From positions 335,501 to 399,500 of the forward strand of contig JAJGOT010000071.1 of assembly GCA_022457155.1 (NCBI GenBank): DNA of 64,000 nucleotides, read 5' to 3'. Below are positions 54,352 through 64,000 of the stretch, piece after piece (position 1 is the first letter of the stretch; the number at the start of each line of letters is the position of its first letter). The translations under genes and the position numbers were made by a program. This stretch comes from Cladopsammia gracilis (lineage: Eukaryota; Cnidaria; Anthozoa; Scleractinia; Dendrophylliidae). The notes beneath the pieces are model-generated. The model did no database searches and was not told the DNA's origin. It saw nothing but the letters and a program-made list of their open reading frames with translations.

Positions 54352-57054
54352 CAATCTCGTTAATTTTAAAGTATTCACTTAGCCCATATTTAACATTTCC
54401 TATTTTAAAAATATATGTAATAAAAAGTACTGCCCTTACTGGTGGATGTGTATATTTTGTATATCTTGTTGCATGTGTGTGTAGTAAATAATGCAATCGC
54501 ATTTTTGTAGCTACTTCTCAAAGAGAAATAGCTACTATGTCATCGAGTGTGTAAGTCCAAGTGGTAAGTGGTCCAATCTTCAGATTGTGTTCGGAACATA
54601 TATCGGTTTTATACGATTCCAAACTCGATGAAACTCGATCACATCAACGATAACCAAGACTAATCTCGATGTTACCCGATTCATTTTCGTCGGCTCTCAT
54701 CAACGATCAACTACTTATCGATTGAGACGTTCCAGCGACGTGCTTTCTTTCCTTGTGGTCGATGTACGATTACAGTAAGAGAATTTGTTTACAAAGTTTT
54801 GCTATTTTGCACCAGCAACCAGGCACAGCTTTCAAGCAATGTGCACGATGTTTTCTAGAAAAGACTTCTTTAGGTTGTTTGACGGTCTGCTCAGAATTTC
54901 CACCAGAAAAACCAACGCTGAACCAAGATGTTTGACATGATGGAGCGATTTGTGCAGAGAAACACCTCGAATTGGACCATTTACATCATCTGGCCAACCC
55001 TTATACGGATTTGAGTAACTCTCTTCGGGGAACCAAATATTTCCTTCCGTAAGTCCTCTGGTACGCATTGTGTTTTTTTTTTTTATCAAAACCTCAAAAC
55101 AGTTATAAGCTTATGTCGAAGGTATTGAATCCACATGGACACCAGTCAAAACAATTAGGGTAGGAATAGAACTGTACAAGTGGTAAGGAAACAGTTCTCA
55201 TTAAGACCTGCTGCTGCGAAAACTATACATACATCCATAGCTAGAGGATCAAGTTGTTTTGTTAAGTTAGTTTTCATAAAGGATCAAGTTGTTTTGGTTA
55301 AGTAATATTGTGGCAAATGTTAAATTATATTTCAAGTTAAACGAATGTATAGTTCCACATGTTGGAACTGAAAAGAGCTCTCTCTAAGAAAAATACACTA
55401 CCATTTGCTGTTAGCAGATTAATCTACACCCATAGATTTTAAATTGTTATTACCAAAGGCAAGAACTATTGTACCTTGTGTTAAAAATAAAATGTTCGCT
55501 TTTCATCTTGTGGTATTGAATCATTGACGTCATTCTCACTCACTCACTAGCTATGGTGTAAATTTCCGTGTTAACATTTCCAGCGTTACCTTACTTTTGA
55601 TCAAGGAAATGTTATACCAAGAGACTGAGAGACGAGAGAATCTGCGAGAAAAGGGTTCAGCACGAGGAAGCCCTTTGCTGCTCACTTGTGCGTTGTCTCG
55701 TTCTCGTTCTCGTCTCACCGACTGTGAATACTTATTTAGATTTAACATATAACTTACATTGTACAACACGTTAATCACTTTACAATAGAGAGCTACATCA
55801 CTTGCATAACATAATTACTTACAATTTGTTTCTTATAATTATACTTGCATACATTATATTTTTTATAATTCAATACAATTTCAATAAAAATAACAAACAT
55901 AAGCATTACAGTACAGTACAGTGCAAACAATTTTACAATAAAAAGAGCAGGAATTACAACTACAATTACAATTACAACTGAGTATTATGTTACCAATTTG
56001 CACTAAAACATAAATTGTACAACAACATTGCCTTGTGACTAATAAGTTCTATGATTCATTTAAACAAAAGAAAAAATGATGAGAAGTCAATCTTTGTAGA
56101 CGCTTTAAAGTGAGGTGAAATTGATATGCAGCAGTTCCACAGGCTTGATAGTCATTTCAATCGATTATTTCCTACTTTCATTAGTTTTGCACTTCTGTAT
56201 TTCACACCGGTAACCTCATGTCCTCTCAGAGGCCTATTTTTAATTGGTTGGGAGACCAAAAAAAGTTGCTTTCCATTTAAGTAGCCACATGCATTCCTCT
56301 GTCTATTTCTCTTTTTTCATTTCCATCCTACAGAAGTAGCTACATGTCGTCCTTGACTACCTATTTTTTTTGTTAGTGTTAATATAATATACCATTGTAA
56401 TATACCATTATACTATTTGTAACTAGATCTTATCACGTTCAACAAAGATGTGCATTATTAAAAAAATTGATAAAGGTGGTATCCTTTTCCATTTTTTTTC
56501 GATCAGAGGCTTCAAGAAGCCTATACAAATGTGCATGCGTAAGAGAGTTTTATGGTGTATTGTAAACAAGATAAGATGTCCAACATGGAGAAGAGTTGCT
56601 CCTTTTTATTCAGTCATCGTTCCTGAAAACCACATTGTTACTATTGATTGTTTTATAAATGAAGGCTGTCCCACAAGGAAGCCACAGATTCTTCTGGGTG
56701 TTAAAAATACGTAACGTGAACAATGGAAATGTAATGAGGGTTGTAGGAGACGGTGTCGTGATAGTTTATACCCGGAAGTGATAGTAGCTGGAAGTCAAGA
56801 AATCTGAAGTGTATATGGCAAAGCTATAAAAATAAAAACAGAGGGTAAACCTTAACCCATGCCACCATGCGAATGAGTAATAGGTCCGGAGAAAGTCTAT
56901 GACTTATGTTAACAGAACTAGAAAATTCCGGGAAAATGGTTTCTGATGGTGTCACTGTTATTGCTACTGTTATAAATAAAAGAATAACATGAATACTATA
57001 TTAAAGCAATATACGTTTTATAAATAGCGAAGTATAATCATCAATAGGCATTTT
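54352..57054. other. Non-coding interval, no gene recognised
   Basis: Contains the probable LINE 3' UTR, an interval with repeated 'tcgatg' words (54600-54730), a CT/GA-rich stretch near 55620-55720, and AT-rich DNA with 'acagtacagtacagt' and 'acaattacaattacaa' microrepeats (55905-55985). An 88-codon plus ORF at 56448-56714 and an 85-codon minus ORF at 54832-55089 have no recognisable motifs. Confidence 0.45.
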
Positions 57055-57824
57055 TTGCTTTCGTTTTTAGTTCAAAATATTCCGGACAAAAAACACATAG
57101 AAAAGTATATCCAGACGAGTAAAATAACTTTTTTTAAAACCATTTATTGTTTAACCTGTTTCTTGGCTGAAAACTTGTTAACATTCATTTTTTAGCTATT
57201 TTCAATGACTGCAGGAAATTAAGAATGGAGAGGCAGTGGAAGCCAAGTTTAAAGATGTTGGCATATGATTCTGTTGTAGAGTGGTTCTGCAACTTTGCCG
57301 GAAATGCGGATTATATGCCAAACTCTTCCTCATGACCCTTCCCAAATAGGTGGAATATTTTATATACAAAGAAGAAATGGCGGAGAGATGAAGAAGATGT
57401 GGGAAAAGAACTTCCCTGAAGTTTATATTCGTAGGAATTGAGCATTTAAAGTTTATTTTACAATGTTGGTAACAGAAAATAAAACCCTAGGGAAAAGAAA
57501 AGTGACAGAAGCCGGATTACTCCCACCCAACTGCTTCAACATCCTAGTTGGAATGCAACTGATTACTTCTTATAAACGTCCTCTCGTTAGTTAATAACTG
57601 ATATCAGGATATCAGACAGAACTTATCATTAAGTTGTTCATCGTGAATAAACTTACGTGTCGCATGGATTGATGTGAAGTGGTTGATTTTTACTTATTTT
57701 TCAGCAAAGTGGATTTACGAAATGCGCAATATGCATACATACTAGGGAACAACTTAGAGCATCAGGACTCGACCAAGGCATGAGGAGAGATTTGCAACTC
57801 ATGCGAATGGCTCACCTTACCCAG
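57055..57824 (+). repeat. Left copy of a 770-bp or longer direct repeat flanking the intact LINE
   Basis: Matches 63231-64000 with a constant offset of 6176 bp and only a few differences seen (e.g. 57434 g/a and 57808 t/c). The left copy may continue to 57886, where the LINE's T-run begins; the right copy is cut by the window end. Contains the DUF7869-like exon fragments. Confidence 0.95.
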
Positions 57825-57829
57825 CAAAT
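57214..57829 (+). pseudogene. Fragmentary exons of an unassigned gene (DUF7869-like)
   Basis: After an acceptor-like tcaatgactgcag, one frame reads RMERQWKPSLKMLAYDSVV, then NFAGNADYMPNSSS and a stop. A shifted frame has MKKMWEKNFPEVYIRRN. After an intron-like gap, a 125-bp exon at 57705-57829, bounded by ttatttttcag and GTAAGT, is fully open: FTKCAICIHTREQLRASGL, MRRDLQLMRMAHLTQQM. The pattern resembles repetitive invertebrate DUF7869-type proteins; I am not certain. Frame breaks in the first exon suggest decay. The same fragments recur in the right repeat. Confidence 0.35.
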
Positions 57830-58180
57830 GTAAGTTACAATTAATATAACAAAAGTTACTTTTAAATTAAACATCTATTGTATACATTTTTTTTTTTTTA
57901 GATGCATGTTTATTTACATTTACTCCTTATAGATACAAACAGTACAAACTAACTTACACTACAACTAACAAAACAAAAGTTAGTTATTGACAGTACAGAC
58001 TTACGTTACTTTGTAAAACTAATAATACTAGCAATACAACGCTAACAGTACCAATAATAGAAACAATACTTAGACAACCTTGTAAAACTAATAATACTAG
58101 CAATACGACACTAACAGTTCGAAATATTTGTCCTGCTTTATAACATATAGAAAGAAAAATGAATGATAAAGCAAAGGGAA

Positions 58181-61100
58181 CTAAATGTTTTGTAAAAAGT
58201 CCCATTTTTTAATATATTTATCTTGTTCATCTGATTTGATTGCAATGTATTTTTCTAACATTAATTTGTCACGAACTAAAGATATAAATTCGCTAAACTG
58301 AAATTTATCTTTGGCACCGGCTTTGACGTATAAATAGTATTTTCCTATAATGATAAGATGATTTAGGGCTAAACAGTAGCGAGAAGAGCAAAACATACCG
58401 TATAAAACATCCAAGTTTGAAAGATGGACCTTTTTTCGACTGTGGGCACTATACCAGTCTTGGAATTCGACCCAGAAAGAGCTAGCTTGCGTACATTTTA
58501 TGAACAAGTGCCAGATAGTGTGGATCTCAAAAGGGCAAAAAGGACAATTTGGAGAGTCGACCTTCTTCATTTTATGTAATAAGCTATTCGTAGGTAGAAT
58601 GCGATGAATGATCTTGTACTGGAACATCATCATTTTAGTTTCTTTTGTAACATTAAAAGGTAAAAGGTAAACCTTACTCAGATTATTCTTTTCTAATCCA
58701 TGTTCTATAAGTTTCTTTTCTGCCGTGGGAGGAGGTAACTTTTCCAAAGATAGTAGTTTTTCATAGAGAGCTTTGCATGTCAACGAGTCACTAATTGAAA
58801 CAAGGGGTACAATGTGTGGTAGGTCGTTTGACTTTAATAGTTTTTTCCAGGAATGAGGGATAGCAGAGAGGATGCTGTAATACTGTAGAAAATTGAACGT
58901 TGTGTTACATTTTTCACAAAGGGAATTGAAAGATAGAAAGCAGTTCCTTTCTGCGTCAAATAAGTCTGAAATGTGAATAATTCCGGCTTGATGCCAGTGT
59001 GGAAAGTATATCGATTTTTTATTAACAATTAAAAACCTATTGTTCCAGATTACTTGATCTAACACCTCAGGTTTGTTTTGAGGACAGGTCGCAGCAATTT
59101 TCTGCCAAAAGGCGATGACATCTTTGTAAAATCTCGGGAGGCGTTCACTTATGCAAAGAAGCTTAAGGTCATAATTACATTGAAATAAAAAGGCGCCACC
59201 GACATTAGCTAGGAGAGAGATTGGAATATATCTCCATGGAGCGTCGTGGTCTGAAGATAGACGGTTTACCCAGTTCAGTTTTAACGCTTTGTCAAAGACG
59301 ACAAAGTCTTTCATCTCTAAGCCACCTTCTTTCTTAGATTTTATCAAAGTTGACTTTTTCATTTTCGCAGGTTTATGATTCCATATAAAGTCAAACATCA
59401 TTTTGTTCACTTCTTCAGCGAAGTGAGGTGGTGTTTCCATGGAACTACAGACGAAAATGATTTTTGAAAGGGCTAATGTTTTGACAATATTTATTCTTCC
59501 ATAAACAGAGATATCTCGTTGAGACCAAAAATTTAAAGTTTTCTGCAATTTTGTCAGCTTGTCGAAAAAGTTTCGCTGGTTCAATATATTGTCATCATAC
59601 GAGAAGTGCGTGCCTAAGGCGTAAACAGGTTCATCTTTTATTTGAAGATTTAAAATTCCGTCTTTTCTATGTCTCATTGAGCCAAGCCACAACATTTCGG
59701 ATTTTGATACATTTATCTTTAGCCCCGCACATCTTTCAAATCGGGAGAGCAATGCGAACAGGTTACTTACTGAATGTGCGTTGGCGAGGATAGCTGTAGT
59801 GTCATCTGCGTATTGCGATAATTTAACTATTCTGTTATTCTGTATTTTTATGCCTTTTATTTCATTGGAGTTTCTAATATTTTGAGCTAAAACTTCTATG
59901 GCAATAATAAATAACATACCGGAGAGGGGGCAGCCTTGGCGTACTCCTCGTTCTAGAAGAAAGTGATTTGATGCATAGCCATTATTTAAGATGCAACTGG
60001 TAATATTGTTGTAGAAAATGCTAACCCAGCGCCTCAGCTGCGGGCCGAAATTAAAGGATTGCAGACATATTTGGAGAAAGTCCCATTCGATTGAATCGAA
60101 GGCCTTCTCGAAATCTAGGAAAACGGCGATCCCAGGCAAGTTATTTTGTTTCGTAAAATCCATAACGTCTTTAATTAATCTTATACTTTCGCCAATGTAT
60201 CTCCCTTTTACATAACCGGATTGGCTAGAAGAAATAATTTTTGGCAATACCTTCTCTAACCGGAGAGCGATAAGTTTAGTTAAAATTTTATAATCTACAT
60301 TCAAAAGTGAGACTGGTCTCCAATTTTTTAAAAACTCTAAATTCTTTTCCTTTTTTGGAATTAGAGAAATCACCCCTTGTCGTTGTGAGATGGAGAGGAT
60401 ACCGTTTTGAAAAGCATAGTTAAAACTCTCGACCATATATTTAGCTATCAAGTTCCAAAAGTGGTGATAAAACTCTGCGGTAAAGCCATCTGAGCCTGGG
60501 CTTTTGTTAGTGGCCATTGATTTTAAGGCGTTATAGCATTCGTCGAGCGTTATTTCACCTTCGCAGGATTCGGCTTCTTCCTCTGATAATTTATTCTCGA
60601 TGCTTTCAAAGAAATCAGTAAATTCCGGAAGTTGTGGGTTTATATTTTTAGAGGTATATATTTCTTTAAAGAAGAGCTCCTCTTCTTGAAGAATCTTTTT
60701 TGAATCCGTTATCCTCTTATCTTCGTGATTTATTATAGAAGTCACATGTTTTCTTCTATAATTAGTTTTTTCTAAGCTGTAAAAATATTTATTATTTTTC
60801 TCGCCATACTCATACCACCGTGCTCTGCTACGCACGATTGTACCTTGTGTTTTGCGGGCTTCTATTTTAGATAGTTTGGCTTTTAATTTGTCCATTTCGA
60901 TTTTGTCGCCTTCATTGTAATTTGCTTGTAGTTTATTTTGAATATTTATTAATCCTGTGTGAAGAGCCTTTTCTTCATCGCGCTTTTTCCTTGCTTTGCG
61001 TTTCGAGTATTTAATGGTGAAAGCCCTAATTTCCATTTTAATCATTTCCCAGAACAGACCTTTATCATTTACTTGACTATGTTTTGTAACGAATTCAGGG

Positions 61101-61888
61101 AGTTTAAAAGTTAACAATTCAATGTAATCGGTATCGAGTAATAGCGAATTATTAAACTTCCAGAAGCCTGGTCCACGCGAGGGGCTATCTTCGTTGAACA
61201 TAATATTTAGCAATATGGCAGAGTGATCGGAATGTATGTTTGGAATTATATTGCACTCTCGAATTAGTTTGCACAGGCTTTTCGAAACAAAGAGATAATC
61301 TAGCCGGCTTTGGATTTTTAGGGAGGCATTGCTCCAAGTATATCCGCATGAATCAGGGTTTTTAAATCGCCATGAATCAACTAAATTATTTGTTTTGATT
61401 TGGTTTTGGAATTCAACAACGGAAAATTTTTTTGCGTCAAAAGGCCTGCCGCCTTTTTTGTCCAAGCTGCTAATTGCGCAGTTAAAATCACCACCTAGCA
61501 CTACATTCTCGTTTGCATATTCTCTAAGATATAAGGTAGAAAGATCTCTAAGGAATACCACTTGTTGGGACGCGATATTTGGTGCATAAATGTTTACAAA
61601 AACTACTTTCGTTCCGTCAACAACGCATTCTGCTAAAACACATCTCCCGTGTTTATCTGTTGTGATTTTTTCAAAGTTAACGTCAAGACGGGGTTTAAAA
61701 AGGATCAGAACCCCTCTACTATGCGAAGAACCGTGGCTAAAAGCGGCTTTGCCACCCCATTCAGCCTCCCATATTTTAATAGTTTTCGCCGAGGAATACG
61801 TTTCTTGCAAAAAGATAACGTCAGATTGTCGTTGGTGAAGCCAGCGAAAAACTTGCCTTCTTTTCCTCGAACTGTTTAGCCCCCTCAC
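58181..61888 (-). CDS. ORF2: LINE ORF2: AP-endonuclease and reverse transcriptase, intact
   Basis: 1235 codons without a break. The endonuclease begins with LSLNVRGLNSSRK (the open frame runs a little upstream of 61888, without an ATG; the indicated start is GTG, so the real initiation site is unclear). Endonuclease motifs: FLQETYS, NIYAPN, LGGDFNC, SRLDYLFVS, HSDHSAIL. RT motifs: NWRPVSLLNVDYKI, FLDFEKAFDSI, RGVRQGCPLSGML, QYADDTTAIL (catalytic), LKINVSKSEM. The C-terminus has a conserved Trp-rich region and CPFCPFEIHTIWHLFIKC, a CCHC-like finger. It cleaves target DNA and primes reverse transcription there. Likely recently active. Confidence 0.93.
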   Translation of the reverse strand: MRGLNSSRKRRQVFRWLHQRQSDVIFLQETYSSAKTIKIWEAEWGGKAAFSHGSSHSRGVLILFKPRLDVNFEKITTDKHGRCVLAECVVDGTKVVFVNIYAPNIASQQVVFLRDLSTLYLREYANENVVLGGDFNCAISSLDKKGGRPFDAKKFSVVEFQNQIKTNNLVDSWRFKNPDSCGYTWSNASLKIQSRLDYLFVSKSLCKLIRECNIIPNIHSDHSAILLNIMFNEDSPSRGPGFWKFNNSLLLDTDYIELLTFKLPEFVTKHSQVNDKGLFWEMIKMEIRAFTIKYSKRKARKKRDEEKALHTGLINIQNKLQANYNEGDKIEMDKLKAKLSKIEARKTQGTIVRSRARWYEYGEKNNKYFYSLEKTNYRRKHVTSIINHEDKRITDSKKILQEEELFFKEIYTSKNINPQLPEFTDFFESIENKLSEEEAESCEGEITLDECYNALKSMATNKSPGSDGFTAEFYHHFWNLIAKYMVESFNYAFQNGILSISQRQGVISLIPKKEKNLEFLKNWRPVSLLNVDYKILTKLIALRLEKVLPKIISSSQSGYVKGRYIGESIRLIKDVMDFTKQNNLPGIAVFLDFEKAFDSIEWDFLQICLQSFNFGPQLRRWVSIFYNNITSCILNNGYASNHFLLERGVRQGCPLSGMLFIIAIEVLAQNIRNSNEIKGIKIQNNRIVKLSQYADDTTAILANAHSVSNLFALLSRFERCAGLKINVSKSEMLWLGSMRHRKDGILNLQIKDEPVYALGTHFSYDDNILNQRNFFDKLTKLQKTLNFWSQRDISVYGRINIVKTLALSKIIFVCSSMETPPHFAEEVNKMMFDFIWNHKPAKMKKSTLIKSKKEGGLEMKDFVVFDKALKLNWVNRLSSDHDAPWRYIPISLLANVGGAFLFQCNYDLKLLCISERLPRFYKDVIAFWQKIAATCPQNKPEVLDQVIWNNRFLIVNKKSIYFPHWHQAGIIHISDLFDAERNCFLSFNSLCEKCNTTFNFLQYYSILSAIPHSWKKLLKSNDLPHIVPLVSISDSLTCKALYEKLLSLEKLPPPTAEKKLIEHGLEKNNLSKVYLLPFNVTKETKMMMFQYKIIHRILPTNSLLHKMKKVDSPNCPFCPFEIHTIWHLFIKCTQASSFWVEFQDWYSAHSRKKVHLSNLDVLYGMFCSSRYCLALNHLIIIGKYYLYVKAGAKDKFQFSEFISLVRDKLMLEKYIAIKSDEQDKYIKKWDFLQNI

Positions 61889-62256
61889 ATTCAGTGATAA
61901 TATTTTATATGTTCCAATCTTCGGTGCTGTAGAAATGAATAGTGTTGTAAATACCGTAATCAGATTGAAATACTATTTTCGCCTTTGTGCTGACTGAATT
62001 AGCAGGAGTTAAATGAAATTCTGTACTTGAAATATAAACATTGCAAAACTTAATAACACAGAACTCGAACCTCGACGATGAAGAGGAACGACTATACATT
62101 TTGTACTCTAAGAAACTTAATGCTAATAATAATTTTAATAATAATAACTTACCTAAGCATTTGTGCGGTATTTTGACTGATTGAGGAGGACGATGTCATC
62201 AGCCGCCAAAAAGAAGTTGCGTTTAGAAATAAACTACATGAAATTAAGAATTAAAC

Positions 62257-63121
62257 TTAATTGTCCATTAATCTTCCATAAATAGGAAAGTTAGAAGTTT
62301 CTGTACCGCGGTAGAGATTTCCATCAATAATAAGCTTCTCTACTTTGAAGTAAGCTTGTTTCTTTTCTTGCTTCGCTGCCTTGAGTAATGGATAAAGCTT
62401 TTTTCTAATTTCGTCGACTTCTTTTGGAAAGTCATCTGACACTCCAAAGCTGGAACCTTTCGGCAGATTCTTAATAAATGACTTTATGAAGTCCTTGTCT
62501 TGGTACTGTGACAACTTGACTATAATCGGACGCGGTTGAGGATTTCGGATTTTGGAAGGATCCTGGCGGGACGAAATTCGGTGTACACGGTCGAATTGTA
62601 TTTGGTCGACATCGACTTGCGGATTTTCAGGTTGGTACTCATGAACTTTCTTAGGCTTTCTTCTGTGTCGCTGTTCGATTCGTACTCGCTTTCTCTAATG
62701 CCGAAAAATTTCATGTTACCTCGTCGGCTATGACACTCCAGTTTTACGTGTCGACGATGTAAGTCTGCCAACTCTTGCTGGAGGCGTTGTAGATCGATGG
62801 ATGACGCTTGTTGAAGCGAAGTTGTTGTCGCGAGTTGAACTTTTAAATCTTTGATTTCCGCTTGGGAGTCTTTGATACTCTTCTGCATGTCTTTATTCTC
62901 TTTCTCCAGTTCATTAACCTTGCTCTTGTAAGCTTCGAATTCTGGCAATAGCTTTATGAGGGTAGCAAGCTTCGTGTTAGCTTCGTGTTGACAAGCTTCG
63001 TGTTAGTGTCAAGGCATTGCTGGCAGCCATTACCGTGTTCCTCGCAGACTTCTTCTTCGTCCGTTTGTGAACTACCTTCTCGCGTACGTTTACGTCTTCT
63101 TTCCCTCGTTGTTTCCGGCAT
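62257..63121 (-). pseudogene. ORF1: LINE ORF1 (coiled-coil RNA-binding protein), frameshifted
   Basis: ATG at 63121 gives MPETTRERRRKRTREGSS, then ENGC-type Cys pairs (VCEEHGNGCQQCLD). A tandem repetition of 'cttcgtgtta' at 62969-63007 throws the frame off. The next frame has a long coiled coil (EFEAYKSKVNELEKENKD ... ELADLHRRHVKLE) and an RRM-like part (GNMKFFGIRESEYESNSD; FRPARILPKSEI). Another shift near 62525 leads to IIVKLSQYQDKDFIKSF and a C-terminal domain ending IYGRLMDN. Typical L1 ORF1 layout. The shifts may be real or errors in the assembly. Confidence 0.75.
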
Positions 63122-63230
63122 TTTCCTTGACGAATTTGAAATTAATAGTTGCAACTTTTATGACGGGTGGCAAGATTTAGTCAGAGCGCAATCGGGACAT
63201 GTCCGCCATGTTTCAAACCTCGACCCAATC

Positions 63231-64000
63231 TTGCTTTTGTTTTTAGTTCAAAATATTCCGGACAAAAAACACATAGAAAAGTATATCCAGACGAGTAAAA
63301 TAACTTTTTTTAAAACCATTTATTGTTTAACCTGTTTCTTGGCTGAAAACTTGTTAACATTCATTTTTTAGCTATTTTCAATGACTGCAGGAAATTAAGA
63401 ATGGAGAGGCAGTGGAAGCCAAGTTTAAAGATGTTGGCATATGATTCTGTTGTAGAGTGGTTCTGCAACTTTGCCGGAAATGCGGATTATATGCCAAACT
63501 CTTCCTCATGACCCTTCCCAAATAGGTGGAATATTTTATATACAAAGAAGAAATGGCGGAGAGATGAAGAAGATGTGGGAAAAGAACTTCCCTGAAGTTT
63601 ATATTCGTAAGAATTGAGCATTTAAAGTTTATTTTACAATGTTGGTAACAGAAAATAAAACCCTAGGGAAAAGAAAAGTGACAGAAGCCGGATTACTCCC
63701 ACCCAACTGCTTCAACATCCTAGTTGGAATGCAACTGATTACTTCTTATAAACGTCCTCTCGTTAGTTAATAACTGATATCAGGATATCAGACAGAACTT
63801 ATCATTAAGTTGTTCATCGTGAATAAACTTACGTGTCGCATGGATTGATGTGAAGTGGTTGATTTTTACTTATTTTTCAGCAAAGTGGATTTACGAAATG
63901 CGCAATATGCATACATACTAGGGAACAACTTAGAGCATCAGGACTCGACCAAGGCATGAGGAGAGATTTGCAACTCATGCGAACGGCTCACCTTACCCAG
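63231..64000 (+). repeat. Right copy of the long direct repeat (cut by window end)
   Basis: Near-identical to 57055-57824. It begins immediately after the LINE 5' end and continues to the last base of the window, so its full length is unknown. Confidence 0.95.

Larger units (their letters stand above)
57887..63230 (-). mobile_element. Young L1/Tx1-like LINE, nearly full length
   Basis: The minus-strand element ends in a 13-nt T run (57887-57899, the poly-A tail) and begins at about 63230, where the flanking repeat starts. It carries ORF1 (63121-62257, one or two shifts) and an uninterrupted ORF2 (61888-58181). The 3' UTR includes tandem 'taaaactaataatactagca' units (58013 and 58083). About 5.3 kb. 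The only LINE here with an intact ORF2. Confidence 0.88.

Noticed and set aside
56448..56714. An 88-codon plus-strand ORF (MCIIKKIDKGG start) as a gene.
   Set aside because: No motif, no partner exons, AT-rich surroundings with similar chance ORFs.
57055..64000. The 770-bp direct repeats as LTRs of a retrotransposon.
   Set aside because: The interior is a LINE with poly-A tail, with no primer-binding site or polypurine tract next to the repeats, and the repeats do not begin TG and end CA at the junctions.

Overview
This window looks like eukaryotic repeat-rich DNA, most likely from a cnidarian such as a coral or sea anemone. It is AT-rich, intron-bearing and lacks operons. The element mix (Polinton, Ngaro and DIRS-like tyrosine-recombinase retroelements, an OTU-bearing Helitron, L1/Tx1-like LINEs, a THAP transposase of ISL2EU/IS4EU type, a tRNA-derived SINE, many TA/TTA/TTAA MITEs) is typical of cnidarian genomes. 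That species call is inference from family knowledge. No confident host gene was found. Nearly everything recognisable belongs to mobile elements, many nested inside one another.

Layout. 1-3.1 kb: 3' part of a Ty3/gypsy pol with polypurine tract and probable LTR, abutting the N-terminal fragment of a Polinton virion-associated gene. 3.3-9.3 kb: non-coding DNA with a 2-kb imperfect inverted repeat, MITEs and Tc1-like terminal repeats. 9.36-11.5 kb (minus): the OTU/DUF6570 part of a Helitron protein, split by a 214-bp MITE. 12-13.1 kb: two MITEs lying between a pair of inverted arms. 14.4-29.5 kb (plus): a decayed Polinton with core protein, adenain-like protease, zinc-ribbon protein, PLA2-like protein, chromodomain integrase, zinc-finger protein and family-B DNA polymerase. 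Its polymerase gene is interrupted by a SINE and by a 7.5-kb DIRS-like element. The RT/RNase H gene of that DIRS-like element is in turn split by a 3.07-kb TA-flanked transposon carrying a paired-domain DDE transposase and a PB1-domain protein.

29.6-33.2 kb: a MULE-like foldback element, a minisatellite, a dead Ginger-type integrase and copy 1 of a roughly 1.2-kb hairpin-ended repeat family (called R1 here). 33.2-39.7 kb: a broken SWIM-YqaJ-PHD-Ulp1 gene and, on the opposite strand, a broken THAP transposase, together resembling an ISL2EU/IS4EU transposon invaded by three MITE-type elements. 40.7-54.4 kb: one degenerate LINE (plus) split by R1 copy 2, a complete 6.77-kb Ngaro-like element with A1-B1-A2-B2 split direct repeats, and R1 copy 3. 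57.9-63.2 kb (minus): a young LINE with an uninterrupted 1235-codon ORF2, flanked by almost identical direct repeats at least 770 bp long.

The nesting gives a relative chronology. The Polinton is older than the SINE and the DIRS-like element; the DIRS-like element is older than the paired/PB1 transposon; the degenerate LINE is older than the Ngaro-like element and two R1 copies. The most novel-looking system is the paired-domain plus PB1 transposon at 21853-24920.
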